Shown here: positions 20,851 through 30,416 of the stretch, piece by piece
How the letters are laid out: every line of letters begins with the position of its first letter
How positions within the stretch are numbered: the stretch's first letter is position 1
Source: Zygnema cylindricum
Lineage: Eukaryota; Streptophyta; Zygnematophyceae; Zygnematales; Zygnemataceae
Assembly: GCA_037447655.1 (NCBI GenBank)
Contig: JBBHKE010000801.1
Location: forward strand, 1-45,084
Direction: 5' to 3'
Length of the DNA stretch: 45,084 bases
Program-made: the position numbers and the translations under genes
The notes under the pieces: model-generated
Told to the model about the DNA's origin: nothing
The model's database searches: none
Seen by the model: the letters and a program-made list of their open reading frames with translations, nothing else

Positions 20851-22368
20851 AACTAGAGCGGCCGGAGAAACAGAAGGCGAAGGAGAGGATACCTGAGGTG
20901 GCGATGGAGGAGGAGTAGTAAGTCCGAGGGAAATGTGTAGTCTCCGGTCTGGTTGTAGCTAAACCACGGCCTCCACGGTAGAAGATCCCTTGACCGAGAC
21001 AATGGTAGGGAGATCTGTAGCCGCGGCTACCGGATTACTCGGCAAATCTGCACCCAACCCCTTTTTGTTAGATCCTGTTGTTCCCCCCCCTTTCGCTGAA
21101 GAGGGGACTCCGGTCTATGTTCTGAAGAAGTCTTGGGAGATGGAGTCCTAGTAGGGGCAGTCTGCTCGGTAGGTTGTCTTTCAGCAGAGGGACCTGTCTC
21201 TCTGAAAGGAGCTACTTGTCCCCTAAGGATCCCTCCTGATATTCGTCTAGCCTCCCTTATGAGGAGCAGTTCGTGTTCGAGGGCCCTCTTCCTCTCTTCT
21301 TCAAGAGCTTCCCAATGAATGGTGACGGGTCCAGCCCTCGCCGTAGCCTGACTCTGGGATCGCAAGATGTCAACCAGTTTTTGTGTACTGCTCACCACCC
21401 CTGAGAGATCCGCAATCCCCAAACCCGGTACCTCGAGATCCGTAGGCCTCAAACGCCATAGTCCTTCGGATGGTCGGACAACTGGTGCGAAAGAAGACAT
21501 AGAACTTAGGGAAATTGAGGCAGAAGGAAAGAACGGCTCTTCTTTGACTAGGGGAGCAAATCGACCTTTGCTGTCCTGATGGTTGAACTGGAAATCTCTC
21601 TTGGGCTCAGGTAACTTTCGCTTGCTACTCCCTTCCCTGGTTCGGCCCCGAGAAGTTGCTCTGCCCCTAGAAGGTCTACTGGTGGCAGTTTCCTGAGATA
21701 TGGTGGGCTGCGAGTGGTAAGTTGATTGTCCTCCCTGTTGATCCGGTGCTGAGGTTGGGGAGCCGCTCTCCGACGAACAACTCAGTAACTCTACTACACC
21801 TCCCACTGGGCGTACCACCTTGGCTCGGTCTGACCAGGCCACTCGCTGCACCAACTCCTTCTTAACCTTCAATTCATGGAGATTATGAAGGGCTAAGATT
21901 TCGTTGAGACCTGGTCGGTTAGGGTCAGACAGAATCTTTGGATCTATGTATATCTCTGTTATCGGTGCCTTGGACCTGGTAAAGCGACCAATTTCGGGAA
22001 GGGGACCAGGGATCGCTTCCTTTTGTGCCAACCCCTTTCTACGGCTTTTAGGAGAAAAGGGAGGCCTCTCCGCCCTCTCCGCTGCCCTAGCTCGGGCTGA
22101 CTCGGACAGAGTTGGAAAGTTCTCGGGGGAAAAAACAGGTGGAGGTGGAGAAGAGGGTCGCCTCTCTGGCTGCGTTGGAGGAGTTTTGACTGCAACCTCC
22201 GGAGGCATCTCTCCTTTAAGAAACCGCTCTACGTGTAAAGGGGAGCCAAAAGGGGGGTGCTTCCTCAGGCATCTGAGACTCTTCCTCTTGGGCCACCGCT
22301 TTCTGCCTCTCCTGCTCTTCCGATCTGACACCCGGAAGATCCTTATCCTGAACTTCTCCTCCCCCCAT
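20850..22368 (-). pseudogene. gag N-terminal part, proline- and arginine-rich
   Basis: The likely start is ATG 22368 (MGGGEVQDKDLPGV), which gives an acidic N-terminus. A homopolymer frameshift at the G run near 22252 then leads into the long 21027-22331 frame. That frame contains EMPPEVAVKTPPTQPERRPS, a basic GRATSRGRTREGSSKRK stretch, and a helical segment EALEEERKRALEHELLLIRE. A second frameshift at the C8 run near 21085 leads on to the Pro-rich region. I recognise no fold here; it is assigned to gag by position. Confidence 0.6.
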
Positions 22369-22445
22369 AGCTGACTGGAGAAGAAGATCTAAATCCCCTT
22401 ATATAAAAGTACTCCAATCTGAGCACCTATCCTCTTTAACCTAAA

Positions 22446-23051
22446 GAGACAGGTTGCTTTTTCAGTACTCTGCTACTCCGCTGGAAGCCCACGAAATGCC
22501 ACACTCCCAGCTACTCTCCAAAGAATAGGAAGGAAATGAGAGTCATCTGATCCTTTCCGCAAAACTCCGGACAAACCCAAATATGACCACAAGAGTATGC
22601 AAATAACTCCCACGCAGAAATATAGAAATAACAAATATCGGCTTTTCAAATTAAACAATATCACCTTGCCCTAGAGAATGGAATTATAGATAAAAAATGA
22701 ATGATAATGGTGAAGCGAATTCACATACCCCGGAGTGCAACGATGACCAAACTCAGCAGAAGAAAACCTCTCCCAATGGCCCCGAATTCAGGTATGAGTC
22801 TCGCTCAACCCTCCCGGTTCCACCGCAAGGATCCAACAAGACTCTTCTTAGTTTCAAACAGCGAAAGTCCAAACCGCCCAAAGAGGAGATAGTGCCAACT
22901 ACCCACCCGTGCTACGGTCTCCACAAAAGACAATCCAAAACAAAGATGGCAATAGAGTCAACGACACAATGCAACCGTTCTCCAACAGAAAGATTGATTT
23001 AATTCTGTGGGGGTTTTCTCAGGAGACAGTACTGAAAAAGCAACCTGTCTC
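22446..23051. repeat. 24-bp perfect inverted repeat in the leader of the DNMT element
   Basis: GAGACAGGTTGCTTTTTCAG at 22446 onward is the exact reverse complement of the sequence at 23028-23051, over 24 bases and about 560 bp apart. The right arm also forms its own hairpin: GGAGACAG at 23022 pairs with CTGTCTCC at 23045. The right-arm core (GTACTGAAA..GCAACCTGT) is conserved in element E near 37947. Confidence 0.85.
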
Positions 23052-23644
23052 CTTCGGCCCCAAGTGCCTTATACAACCAGAGTTTGTCCTACTGCAAGTT
23101 CCAAAGTCAAAGCAATGTGACAAGCCAATCAGCGGCCAGCCATTGTTATCGTACGGACATAAGACCAAACAGACTGTACTACACTCAGGGCTAAAAGTTA
23201 GACGACTAGTCTTGGCTAGATTAGCGGCCGAGGGTCCTCCTATAATACACAAAATCTGACTTGACGTGAAACCACCTAACTTTGACCCAAAGTCATTAAT
23301 GCTTGGCCCGGCTGTAGGGCCTAAACTAACATCCTACTGACAGCTAACAGTAGGATCTACGGGATAATCCCAAAGGTTACGTGTCGTTCTCTAATGTATC
23401 CCTCTACTAGAGCTGCATAGAACACACAATATAATGGAGCAGACGCTTTGCACCGGACTAACTCCGCCGTTCGGCCTCTGTTTCAGGTGAACTAAATTGC
23501 GTAGGGCTCTAGAGTGAAAATATAAAGATCTGATCCGGCTAGTTGTCCTCTTCTTTCTCCGTGCCCTAGAGTCCGTACAAAGTGGAATGAGGCCCCGGAA
23601 CTCCTAGGAATGCAAATGTGCCGACGATGCACACGAGCTTGACA
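22450..23644 (-). repeat. 5' terminal segment / LTR-like leader of the DNMT element
   Basis: About 1.2 kb on the minus strand, starting TGTCAAGCTCGTGTGCATCG. It is homologous throughout to 37387-38571 (shared blocks include GACGTGAAACCACCTAACTT at about 23260 and 38191). There is no long ORF. It carries no copy of the element's opposite terminus, so it is either an LTR that has lost its 3' third or a unique leader. Confidence 0.75.
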
Positions 23645-23648
23645 GATA

Positions 23649-23799
23649 TGGCTGGCCAAATATGGCCTATAAAAATCAAAAGGTCTCTCAGAGAGAGAGG
23701 TGCCTCAAAAAGGTCTAAGTCCTAAACTCCTTTTCTAAACACTTTAATACTAGTGTAACTGACCAATCAGAAGACTGTAAGGTAGAAGAAGGTACATAT
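23649..23799 (-). repeat. Copia B 5' LTR, piece 2
   Basis: This continues piece 1 directly after the GATA duplication (TGGCTGGCCAAATATGG matches about 9588 onward) and stops at CATAT (23795-23799), the duplication for the next insertion. Confidence 0.92.
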
Positions 23800-24764
23800 T
23801 GCAACTCTGAGACCTCCATAGGTCCTCAAGGTAGGCCACTCACACGAAGCCAAAACGATAACCCTGACCCTTGTGAAGGAAATACTCCCGTGAAACTATA
23901 GAAAAAAGAATCTCCGAATTTGCTCCCTTGAGCAGTAAGTTATGGAGTGTCAAAGTTGACCTTTAAAACAGAAGCTCTTTGGGAGAGAGGGTCATATCTA
24001 TCAATTTTTTCTAAGTCCTATCTCTCTCTTAAACTCTATCTTTTAAAGTACGGCACGAATCATAATATTGTGTCGTACAAAAAGGTACAGGTGTCGGTGT
24101 ACTTTCTGTACGGCCATTGTACGACATGACCAACAAGTCGACACATGTCATTTTTGGATTCGTTCTTGTTATCCCCGGAGATGCCGTAATCCAATATGGT
24201 TTTGCCACGTGTCAATCGATGTGATGTCACTGCAAACCGCCGAAGAACCTATTCCGCGATCTCGGCATGCTTTGCAGCCGTCCGATCAAACTGGATTTCA
24301 ATAGTAGCCTTCATAAATACTTGCGGGATATTTGTTTCGCCTTCGAAACAAAGTGCGTGGTATTTGTTTCTGATATTCCGTACGCCGTACAACACAAATT
24401 GTATCTATGTCCAAATATTTCGTTAAATGAAATAGCCTACGTGTCAACATTTATATAATTATCAAACCCTATATCATATAACCTTGATATTAGACTAATT
24501 GGTTAAGGCTACCGGCTACCGGCCGCTGCGGCAGGGACCGCGTTCAAATCCGGGTCTGTCAATGACTATTTTGGTTAATCTACCAATCTAATGTCTGTCC
24601 CCGTCTGGATAGCATAGGCGGCCACGACTCTATCTCCCTCTCCAACTTTCAGTGACTGCGACAAGTGCGGGAGCTGGAGAGAGGAGTTAGAGGCAGACTG
24701 CCTTTGGTTCTTTTTTGCATTTTACAAAACCTATAAAATACTAAAATAACCTTTAATTTCTACA
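23800..24764 (-). repeat. solo copia LTR (A/D family) nested in Copia B LTR
   Basis: This is 965 bp, plus-strand ends TGCAACTCTGAGACC and TTTCTACA, flanked by CATAT at 23795-23799 and 24765-24769. It is the best-preserved LTR in the window. G-box CACGTG at 24206-24211. The tRNA-like segment is at 24491-24560 on the plus strand (TAGACTAATTGG and CGTTCAAATCC). The conserved hairpin has arms 24628-24647 and 24672-24692. Confidence 0.95.
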
Positions 24765-24769
24765 CATAT

Positions 24770-24931
24770 GTCGTTGTAGTACTTGTACGGCCATGGTAAG
24801 GCATGGCCGACCTGTTGACGTTCGTCAATTCCTGAGCCGTAGTTGCTCCTCCCTCAATATCTGTTGTCCACTCATGGCCTATGACGTGTCACCCTTCGAC
24901 ATTAGCTCCGCAAACTGCCAAATGTCTACTC
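24770..24931 (-). repeat. Copia B 5' LTR, piece 3
   Basis: This resumes the B LTR (GTACTTGTACGGCCATGGTAA matches about 9740 onward) and ends with TACTC at 24927-24931. Confidence 0.92.
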
Positions 24932-25929
24932 TGTTGAAAGCAATAGATTTAGAGGGTATTTTCTAGGTCTGAATAGATTAAGTAAAAGCGCAGGCAGTCT
25001 GCCTCCACCTTCTCTCTCTAGCCCCCATACTTGTTGTAGTCACTAAAGGTGACAGAGAGTGGTGGAGCCATGGCTGCCTTAGCTACACTGGCAAGACTAG
25101 TGACATAAGTCACTCTTAACAGAAAGCTTGAGTTCTGCAGGACTCGAACCTTCAACCAGCAGAGCTAGGCGCAGTCGTCACCTCTAACCGGTACAAAGTT
25201 TGTTAGAGTATATAGGGTTTGATTGATATTTAAACATTACTAAAGGATCTTAATCCGATTAACGGAATTAGAGATAACAAGCATAGAGCCTCGGTGTAAT
25301 ATAGTGCAAAGAAAGATCCGCACGAAACAAATATACCGAACATTTGTTTTAAAGGCTAATACTAAAAGTCGATTTAGATCCGACGGCACGCATCATCTCC
25401 GAGACCCCGGAATGGCCGTTTTGTCGCATTTCGGGCATGACATTACCTGGCGCCACGTGGCACTATAGAATTGGAAAGCAAGAATCTCGGGAAGCATGGG
25501 AACAAGGCTAGAGGAGACAGTTGTCTTCTCCATGGCCTTGTCGTACACACGCCTTTAAGAAAGGACATCCGCCATAGTACCTTTCTGTAATATACAGTTC
25601 TCTGATTGGTTTGTACATCAGTAGATAAGGGGTTGTGAGAGGGGTTTAGGACTTAGAGGATTGAACAGGTTGCCGCCTCTCTCCCAATGAGCTTGTATAA
25701 ATATTGGCATCTTTGCCACTTGATAATTAATCGCATGGTTGGGCGTTTTCACTAATTCTTTTTGCTGCGGACTCAGGGGAGTCCAGACTGCACAAGGGTG
25801 CAGTCAGATTTTCTATTTACATGTTTCGGTAGCAGCAGTCCTAGTTGGAGAAGGGTTAGTTAAAAACTATCTAGACGCTTCTTAAATTCTGTAGTCAAAT
25901 AGGGGACACATAGGGGACACAGAATTCCA
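24932..25929 (+). repeat. solo copia LTR (C family) nested in Copia B LTR
   Basis: This is 998 bp, TGTTGAAAGC...ACAGAATTCCA, flanked by TACTC at 24927-24931 and 25930-25934. It matches the reverse complement of the Copia C 5' LTR. It has a G-box CACGTG at 25454-25459 and, on the minus strand at 25126-25204, a tRNA-like segment with a consensus B box GGTTCGAGTCC and a D-arm-like ACCGGTTAGAGG. Confidence 0.94.
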
Positions 25930-25934
25930 TACTC

Positions 25935-26367
25935 CAATACTTCCGCTTCACTGTGAGTCGTTCGATGTGAGATTGACATTTGATTTCGTTTGTCGAAATG
26001 AAATGTCGTTTCGTATATTTCGTGCGGTCCGCATTTCGTGCAGTCCGGTCCATTTCCATGTTTAATTTGTCCCTTAAGTTGTTAAATGAAACATATCGTG
26101 TTGTCCAAGTTTAAATAAATGTAATACCCCATATATATAACTCTTCATCAATACGTCTTGGATAAGGTGGACAGCTATGCCGTACGCCGCTTATTTTTTG
26201 CAAAGGGTTGTCTCTTCTCTTCACTTAGCGTGTCTCTCTGTGTGCGACTCTCTGTGTGCGTTCGATTGCCATGGCTACCTGCTAGTCCAGAGTGTCTATG
26301 ACAAGTATGAGAACTGTAGTAAAGTCATAGACTAAAGAGAAAGAAGATAAAATTACCATTTTCAATG
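25935..26367 (-). repeat. Copia B 5' LTR, piece 4
   Basis: This matches about 9900-10332 of the 3' LTR. The terminal TG of the coding strand has decayed to CA (plus strand ends TTTTCAATG). It is followed by TATGT, the partner of TTTGT at 9377-9381. Confidence 0.88.
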
Positions 26368-26372
26368 TATGT

Positions 26373-26832
26373 TTTTTTTGCAATGGTGATTTTTTTATCT
26401 TTGGACAAGTCCTTTGATGACTTCTTTCGTCCGTGTGCTCGATAAAAGTTTGAATCTCGGGGTCTGGAGAGTCCTCCACTTAGTCTTTTGGTTGCGTTCT
26501 ATCGTCAACGTGTTTCAATTGCACTTCAGCGGGCGCAAGCTGCGGCTTTTCTTCGCCGTAGCACACTAGTTGCGGCTCTCCAGACCTTAACTTGTTTATC
26601 GCTAGGCTAGTCTAGGTTTTTTTCTTTTGCAAGCGTTCTAACTCTAGTATTGTTTTGTTCTAGTTTTTTGCTCTTGCTAGTATTGTTCTGTTTCATTTCT
26701 GTTTTTGGTCGAAGCTTACTTTTTGTGGCTCTTGTAGTCTCCAAAAGTTATTTTTGATTTTTACCCTTTTTGTACTCAGATTGTTTTACCATCGTAACTT
26801 TTGCAATAAAGTTTTCCTTCCATTTACAAAAG
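26373..26832 (+). mobile_element. LINE relic, right part with ORF end and 3' UTR
   Basis: The frame continues from 9381 once Copia B and one duplication are removed: VIFLSLDKSFDDFFRPCAR, a TAA, then PPLSLLVAFYRQRVSIALQR and AQAAAFLRR, the usual C-terminal end of this LINE class. A T-rich 3' UTR follows, with a polyadenylation signal AATAAA at 26805-26810. The element ends near 26832. I see no long poly-A tail. Confidence 0.8.
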
Positions 26833-27007
26833 TAGCAGTGATATTACATTTGGTGACCGTACATTCACGTTTTTGTATGCTCATATTTTTGTAAGGTACA
26901 CTAATCTTTCTGCATCGTCACGTCATTGTACGTTCACGTTAATGTAGGGTCATGTACATAAACCTCGATCAACATTCCTTTACAACCCAACCCTACAAAA
27001 ACTGGCA
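26833..27007. other. non-coding, unassigned
   Basis: Contains repeated GTACATTCACGTTTTTGTA-like phrases (26867 and 26930 area) but no gene. This is probably the pre-insertion flank of the LINE. Confidence 0.4.
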
Positions 27008-27236
27008 TAGTACACCATGTGTCGCTATTAGTGTTAATGTTTTTTTTTCCACATAAAACATATTTTCTCCGTACACACTTGTCAGATTGTGGATCTCACG
27101 GTTGCGATTTAATGGCAAGATTATCAGCTTCCTGTCAGCGGTATTGAATTGAAAATTGAGCAAATATGTACGGAAAGAAAATGTTTTAAGTGGCTAAAAA
27201 AATATTTATATTAAGAGTAATACACGGTGTACTGTA
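27008..27236. mobile_element. MITE-like foldback element, copy 1
   Basis: Terminal inverted repeats of about 65 bp: 27008-27075 (TAGTACACCATGTGTCGC...CTCCGTACA) against the reverse complement of 27167-27236. There is no coding capacity. The same termini occur at about 29421-29453, 35396-35610 and 36046-36243. Confidence 0.78.
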
Positions 27237-29420
27237 CTTTAAATTACTGTAGCGATCACCACAAGTCCACAACACAAAACCTAGCAAGAAGCGCATAACG
27301 TAGTGTCGTCAGAGCGACTATGCGACTATCCGTCCTTCAAAGCCTTATGGTGCATCTCCATGTGCCAAAGTAAGGGTTATTTCCTGTCGTTTTCCTCTAA
27401 AACTTAGCGTCGTAACGCGTAAGTTTCAACCATACAAAAAAATAGAAAAATGGAGAAGTATATTTTGCGTCATCATTAAATTTGGGATGTACTACATGTT
27501 GTCGCCTTATGTTCTTCGACCCACGGCCACGCCAAAAAACGTCATCTTCAAACTTTTCTTTAAAACACAGGGGCGATGTGTTTTAAAACAAAGTATTTTC
27601 GAAAAACAAATAAGAACACGTATTCGCACGTGTAAAAAATTTCACAAAAATTTCAAACGAATTTAAGCGACAGTGAAAGGTACACTATTCATTATGTTTT
27701 GTCCGTTTGCATTTATCAAAGTACACAATTTGTTTTGTTTTGTCACATTTTGTTCAGAACGGATTTTTTTTATGCGAGGGGTCTGAAAATTACGATGCCA
27801 TTTCACGAAATCGTGAGAAATCTCTGAAGGCGCCCCAGCAACTCGCCTCTTTTATGTTGCCTCACATTCACTCTTTCAAACTTCACAAACGTCTACAAAT
27901 GTCACAAAAATTTGTGCGACATCACAAACAATTTTGAACATTTCGGTGCGCCACCATAGATTGTAGACGTGGACAATCGTCACGGGCATTGTCAGCGTAT
28001 ACAACCGTCACACCCTTAAGTAACATTTTTTTTTGTTACACATAGAGACACCTAATTTGTGGGTCCACTGGATCTGCGCTAAAAAACAAAGTAAGTTCGC
28101 TAAGTTTCAAGTATATGGAGACGCACCCTTAAAAGAAACAAAACAAAATTCGTTGAAGAAAAACTGCAGTAGTGACTTAAAATTGACGACACGAAAGTGA
28201 CGACAGTTGACGTCAGCATCGTACAGGTACATTGTGAATCGCTTTTGACGTCAATCACGCTAAGGGTAAAATTCCGTTAGAGGAAAAGTGGGGTTGTATT
28301 GGACGCCGTTCGTTTTCGTACAGATTCCTACCATTCTATTTTTTTTGTCAGGCGAAACATGTTTACCGGATAGATGTCAGATGCTCCAATACTAAAGACG
28401 GAAGCATTGACCAATGGATGTTTCGCTTTTTCAGATTTTTGCGAAACAATCGCGAGGAGGGTTGTGAAGTGGAGAGTTGAATCACACTGGTCGTATACCA
28501 TTGATACACGTGGAAAAGCAAAAGAATATCCACCTCGAACAGGTGATCACAAGCCTATGATCGCTTACACGTCATACATGCCATGTGCCACCTGCCACGC
28601 TAGATGCAGGTCAACCGAAAGCATCCTCGCACGCTCCGTCTGAACTCCACCGATTGCCGCGTCTTTTTGCCATTCCGTTTCGAAATTTTTATTTCCATTT
28701 TCAAAATTAAAATCGAGCCGCAAAATTTTCGTACGAATCATTACCTACCTCTGCTGGTACAGATATTACGTTATTATTTTCCGTTTAAAGAATATTTTTA
28801 GATTTTCAAAATGTGAACAGTAACCTCCGTGGCACCAATCATAATTGCGAAAAGTTGTTTACTGGCCCGACAAAATGGACGGTAAACCCTGTCATTAGAA
28901 CACCCTGTCAGCAAACGTGTCTGTACGTTTACTGGGACGACCTAATGGAATTGAGGCCTAATTCAACGCCCCCAAATTTTGACCCTCAAACTTAAAATAG
29001 AAGTAATGACTCTAATTATTTTTTTACGTTAATAAAGATACTGTCAAATTATTTTTAATAACTCTAATTTAGACAGTTTTAAAATATTGTAATGTACTAA
29101 ACATGTCAATCCGTAGTAAAACTTTCAGTTATTTAGTACAATCGTACAAAAAGTGTCAAATAAAAGCGTCGACACGCGAAAGTGAGTGCATCGACACGAA
29201 AAATTGCACTCAGATTTTGATTCCGAGTGATAAATACGGGGGAAAATCACGCACACCTGTTCTCACATGTTCGATGTGAACACAGGCTAGACTGGCTACA
29301 CTATGGGAAAAATATACCCAAATTAGAGTTATGAATAAATTAGAGTAAATTTTTTTTTGGGGAAGGGCCGTTACCCAAATTAGAATCAATAACACTTACT
29401 GTTGTTTTACACTAATTATT
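27237..29420. other. long non-coding stretch
   Basis: AT-rich, with no ORF I can connect to a protein family; the longest are under 90 codons and lack motifs. It has two palindromic TGACGTCA sites (about 28210 and 28248) and several small inverted repeats around TAACTCTAATTT (29057-29072 paired with about 29316-29328), likely remnants of small DNA elements. No tRNA, rRNA or splice-supported gene is visible. Confidence 0.45.
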
Positions 29421-29453
29421 TGTTAACGCTAATAGCGATTCACGGTGTACTTC
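29421..29453. repeat. isolated MITE terminus
   Basis: GTTAACGCTAATAGCGATTC followed by ACGGTGTACTT is the reverse complement of the MITE end (AGTACACCGTG..CGCTATTAG..GTTAA). I could not locate a convincing partner end. Confidence 0.55.
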
Positions 29454-29939
29454 CATAGATGACTTCTATGAATACTGCTGCACACCATACCATGGAGGCA
29501 CATTTTCGACACACTTTACCACCCAAATAACATGTGGGCACTTGGCAAACGCTCATGAAACACCCACGGACGTCGGAAAAATATCTGTATGAAATCAACA
29601 TTGCACAAATCCACTAATCCCTAAAAACAGTTGATATTTGTTTCATATTCAGCTATTCCACTCTATTTAAGTCATTCTACCCTTTCCTCCAAACATTGCA
29701 CCATTTTAACCATGGTAACACTATCCGGCAAGGGTCAGATTTTTTTTTCGTATGTAAGCGCTCTCGCATATTAGTCCAGCATGCGAATTAGATGACAACT
29801 TTTTGGGGTTTGGTTTGATACAAACTGAACAACCTGCTATTCTTGGATGCGGAGATTTTGTAGAATCGTCATTGGATGATACTTCCACCAGCGAAGTAAC
29901 ATCATAGCGGTTGACAAAGAAAGTCTAGTGCTCTTTAGC
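29454..29939. other. non-coding, unassigned
   Basis: No gene. It ends at the abrupt 3' truncation point of Copia C (about 29940-29955), where the RT thumb sequence stops matching copies A and B. Confidence 0.4.
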
Positions 29940-30416
29940 TCACGTTTTGATACCCATCTGGAATTTCTCAAGCATATTGCCTATTGCTTCTTTCTGAGTA
30001 AGTCTGATAATCTTCTTCCCCCTATCTCTCTCCATTTGAATCCCCAAAATATATCTTGCCTCCCTTAAATCCTTCATATCTAATCTGCTTCTAAGATCTT
30101 TCTTTAACTTATCGATTTTTTCTAAAGACTTACTGAGCACAAGCTGATCATCCACATAAATTGTAATAAAAATGACACCATTCTCATCTTCAAACATATA
30201 GATAGAATGGTCAGAGCTGATCTCGATATATCCCAAACTGGTGAGAAACTCATCTAGTTTCTTATTCCACTGTCGGGGGGCCTGCTTCAGTCCATATAAG
30301 GACTTTATGAGCCAACAGACTTTGCTCTCTTCTCCTTCTTCCACGAACCCCTCGGGTTGTCTAATGAAAATTTCTTCCTCTAACTCACCATTAAGAAAAG
30401 TAGTTTTAATGTCCAT
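29940..30416 (-). pseudogene. Copia C reverse transcriptase (palm and thumb)
   Basis: 158 open codons from 30416: MDIKTTFLNGELEEEIFIRQ, PEGFVEEGEESKVCWLIKSL, YGLKQAPRQWNKKLDEF and the catalytic YVDDQLVLSKS, then the thumb motif LTQKEAIGNMLEKFQM, followed by sequence not matching other copies. This is the longest intact RT piece in the window. The frame upstream is cut by TAA at about 30453 and TGA near 30548. Confidence 0.9.

Larger units (their letters stand above)
14968..23644 (-). mobile_element. Gypsy-type element carrying a DNA methyltransferase
   Basis: The element is bounded by TGTCGAGC and GCTTGACA (an 8-bp inverted repeat with one mismatch) and flanked by GATA on both sides. On the minus strand it has a 1.2-kb leader (about 22450-23644), a long Pro/Arg-rich gag with two zinc knuckles, a retropepsin with DTGA, then a cytosine-5 DNA methyltransferase, and a short terminal segment. 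No RT, RNase H or integrase is present. The leader is clearly homologous to 37387-38571, next to the RT/integrase element E. It is about 7.6 kb once the nested solo LTR is removed. It is assigned as Gypsy-type by the DTG protease and its relation to E. Confidence 0.85.
9382..26367 (-). mobile_element. Copia B: Ty1/copia element split by nested insertions
   Basis: The 3' LTR is 9382-10332, the internal region 10333-14761, and the 5' LTR begins at 14762. That 5' LTR is broken into 14762-14967, 23649-23799, 24770-24931 and 25935-26367 by a Gypsy-type element and two solo LTRs, each with its own target-site duplication. The four pieces sum to 952 bp, against 951 bp for the 3' LTR. The element without insertions is about 6.3 kb. 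It sits in the LINE at the site marked by TTTGT/TATGT. Internal domains are gag, protease, integrase, RT and RNase H, all broken. Confidence 0.92.

Noticed and set aside
15354-22331. UAG as a sense codon in this genome
   Set aside because: The natural end of pol in Copia A and B is a TAG immediately before the polypurine tract, and interruptions also include TAA and TGA, so decay is the simpler explanation.
21904-22374. 156-codon plus-strand ORF opposite gag
   Set aside because: Antisense shadow of a GC-rich, proline/arginine-rich gag frame.
24491-24560. Functional tRNA genes in the LTRs
   Set aside because: The acceptor and anticodon stems do not pair convincingly and no copy has a clear anticodon loop; they are described only as tRNA-like segments.
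28205-28260. Two TGACGTCA palindromes as a regulatory module
   Set aside because: Only two sites with no adjacent gene; could be chance.
28374-28643. 89-codon plus-strand ORF as a gene
   Set aside because: No recognisable domain and length expected by chance; its CATCHARC motif alone is not evidence.
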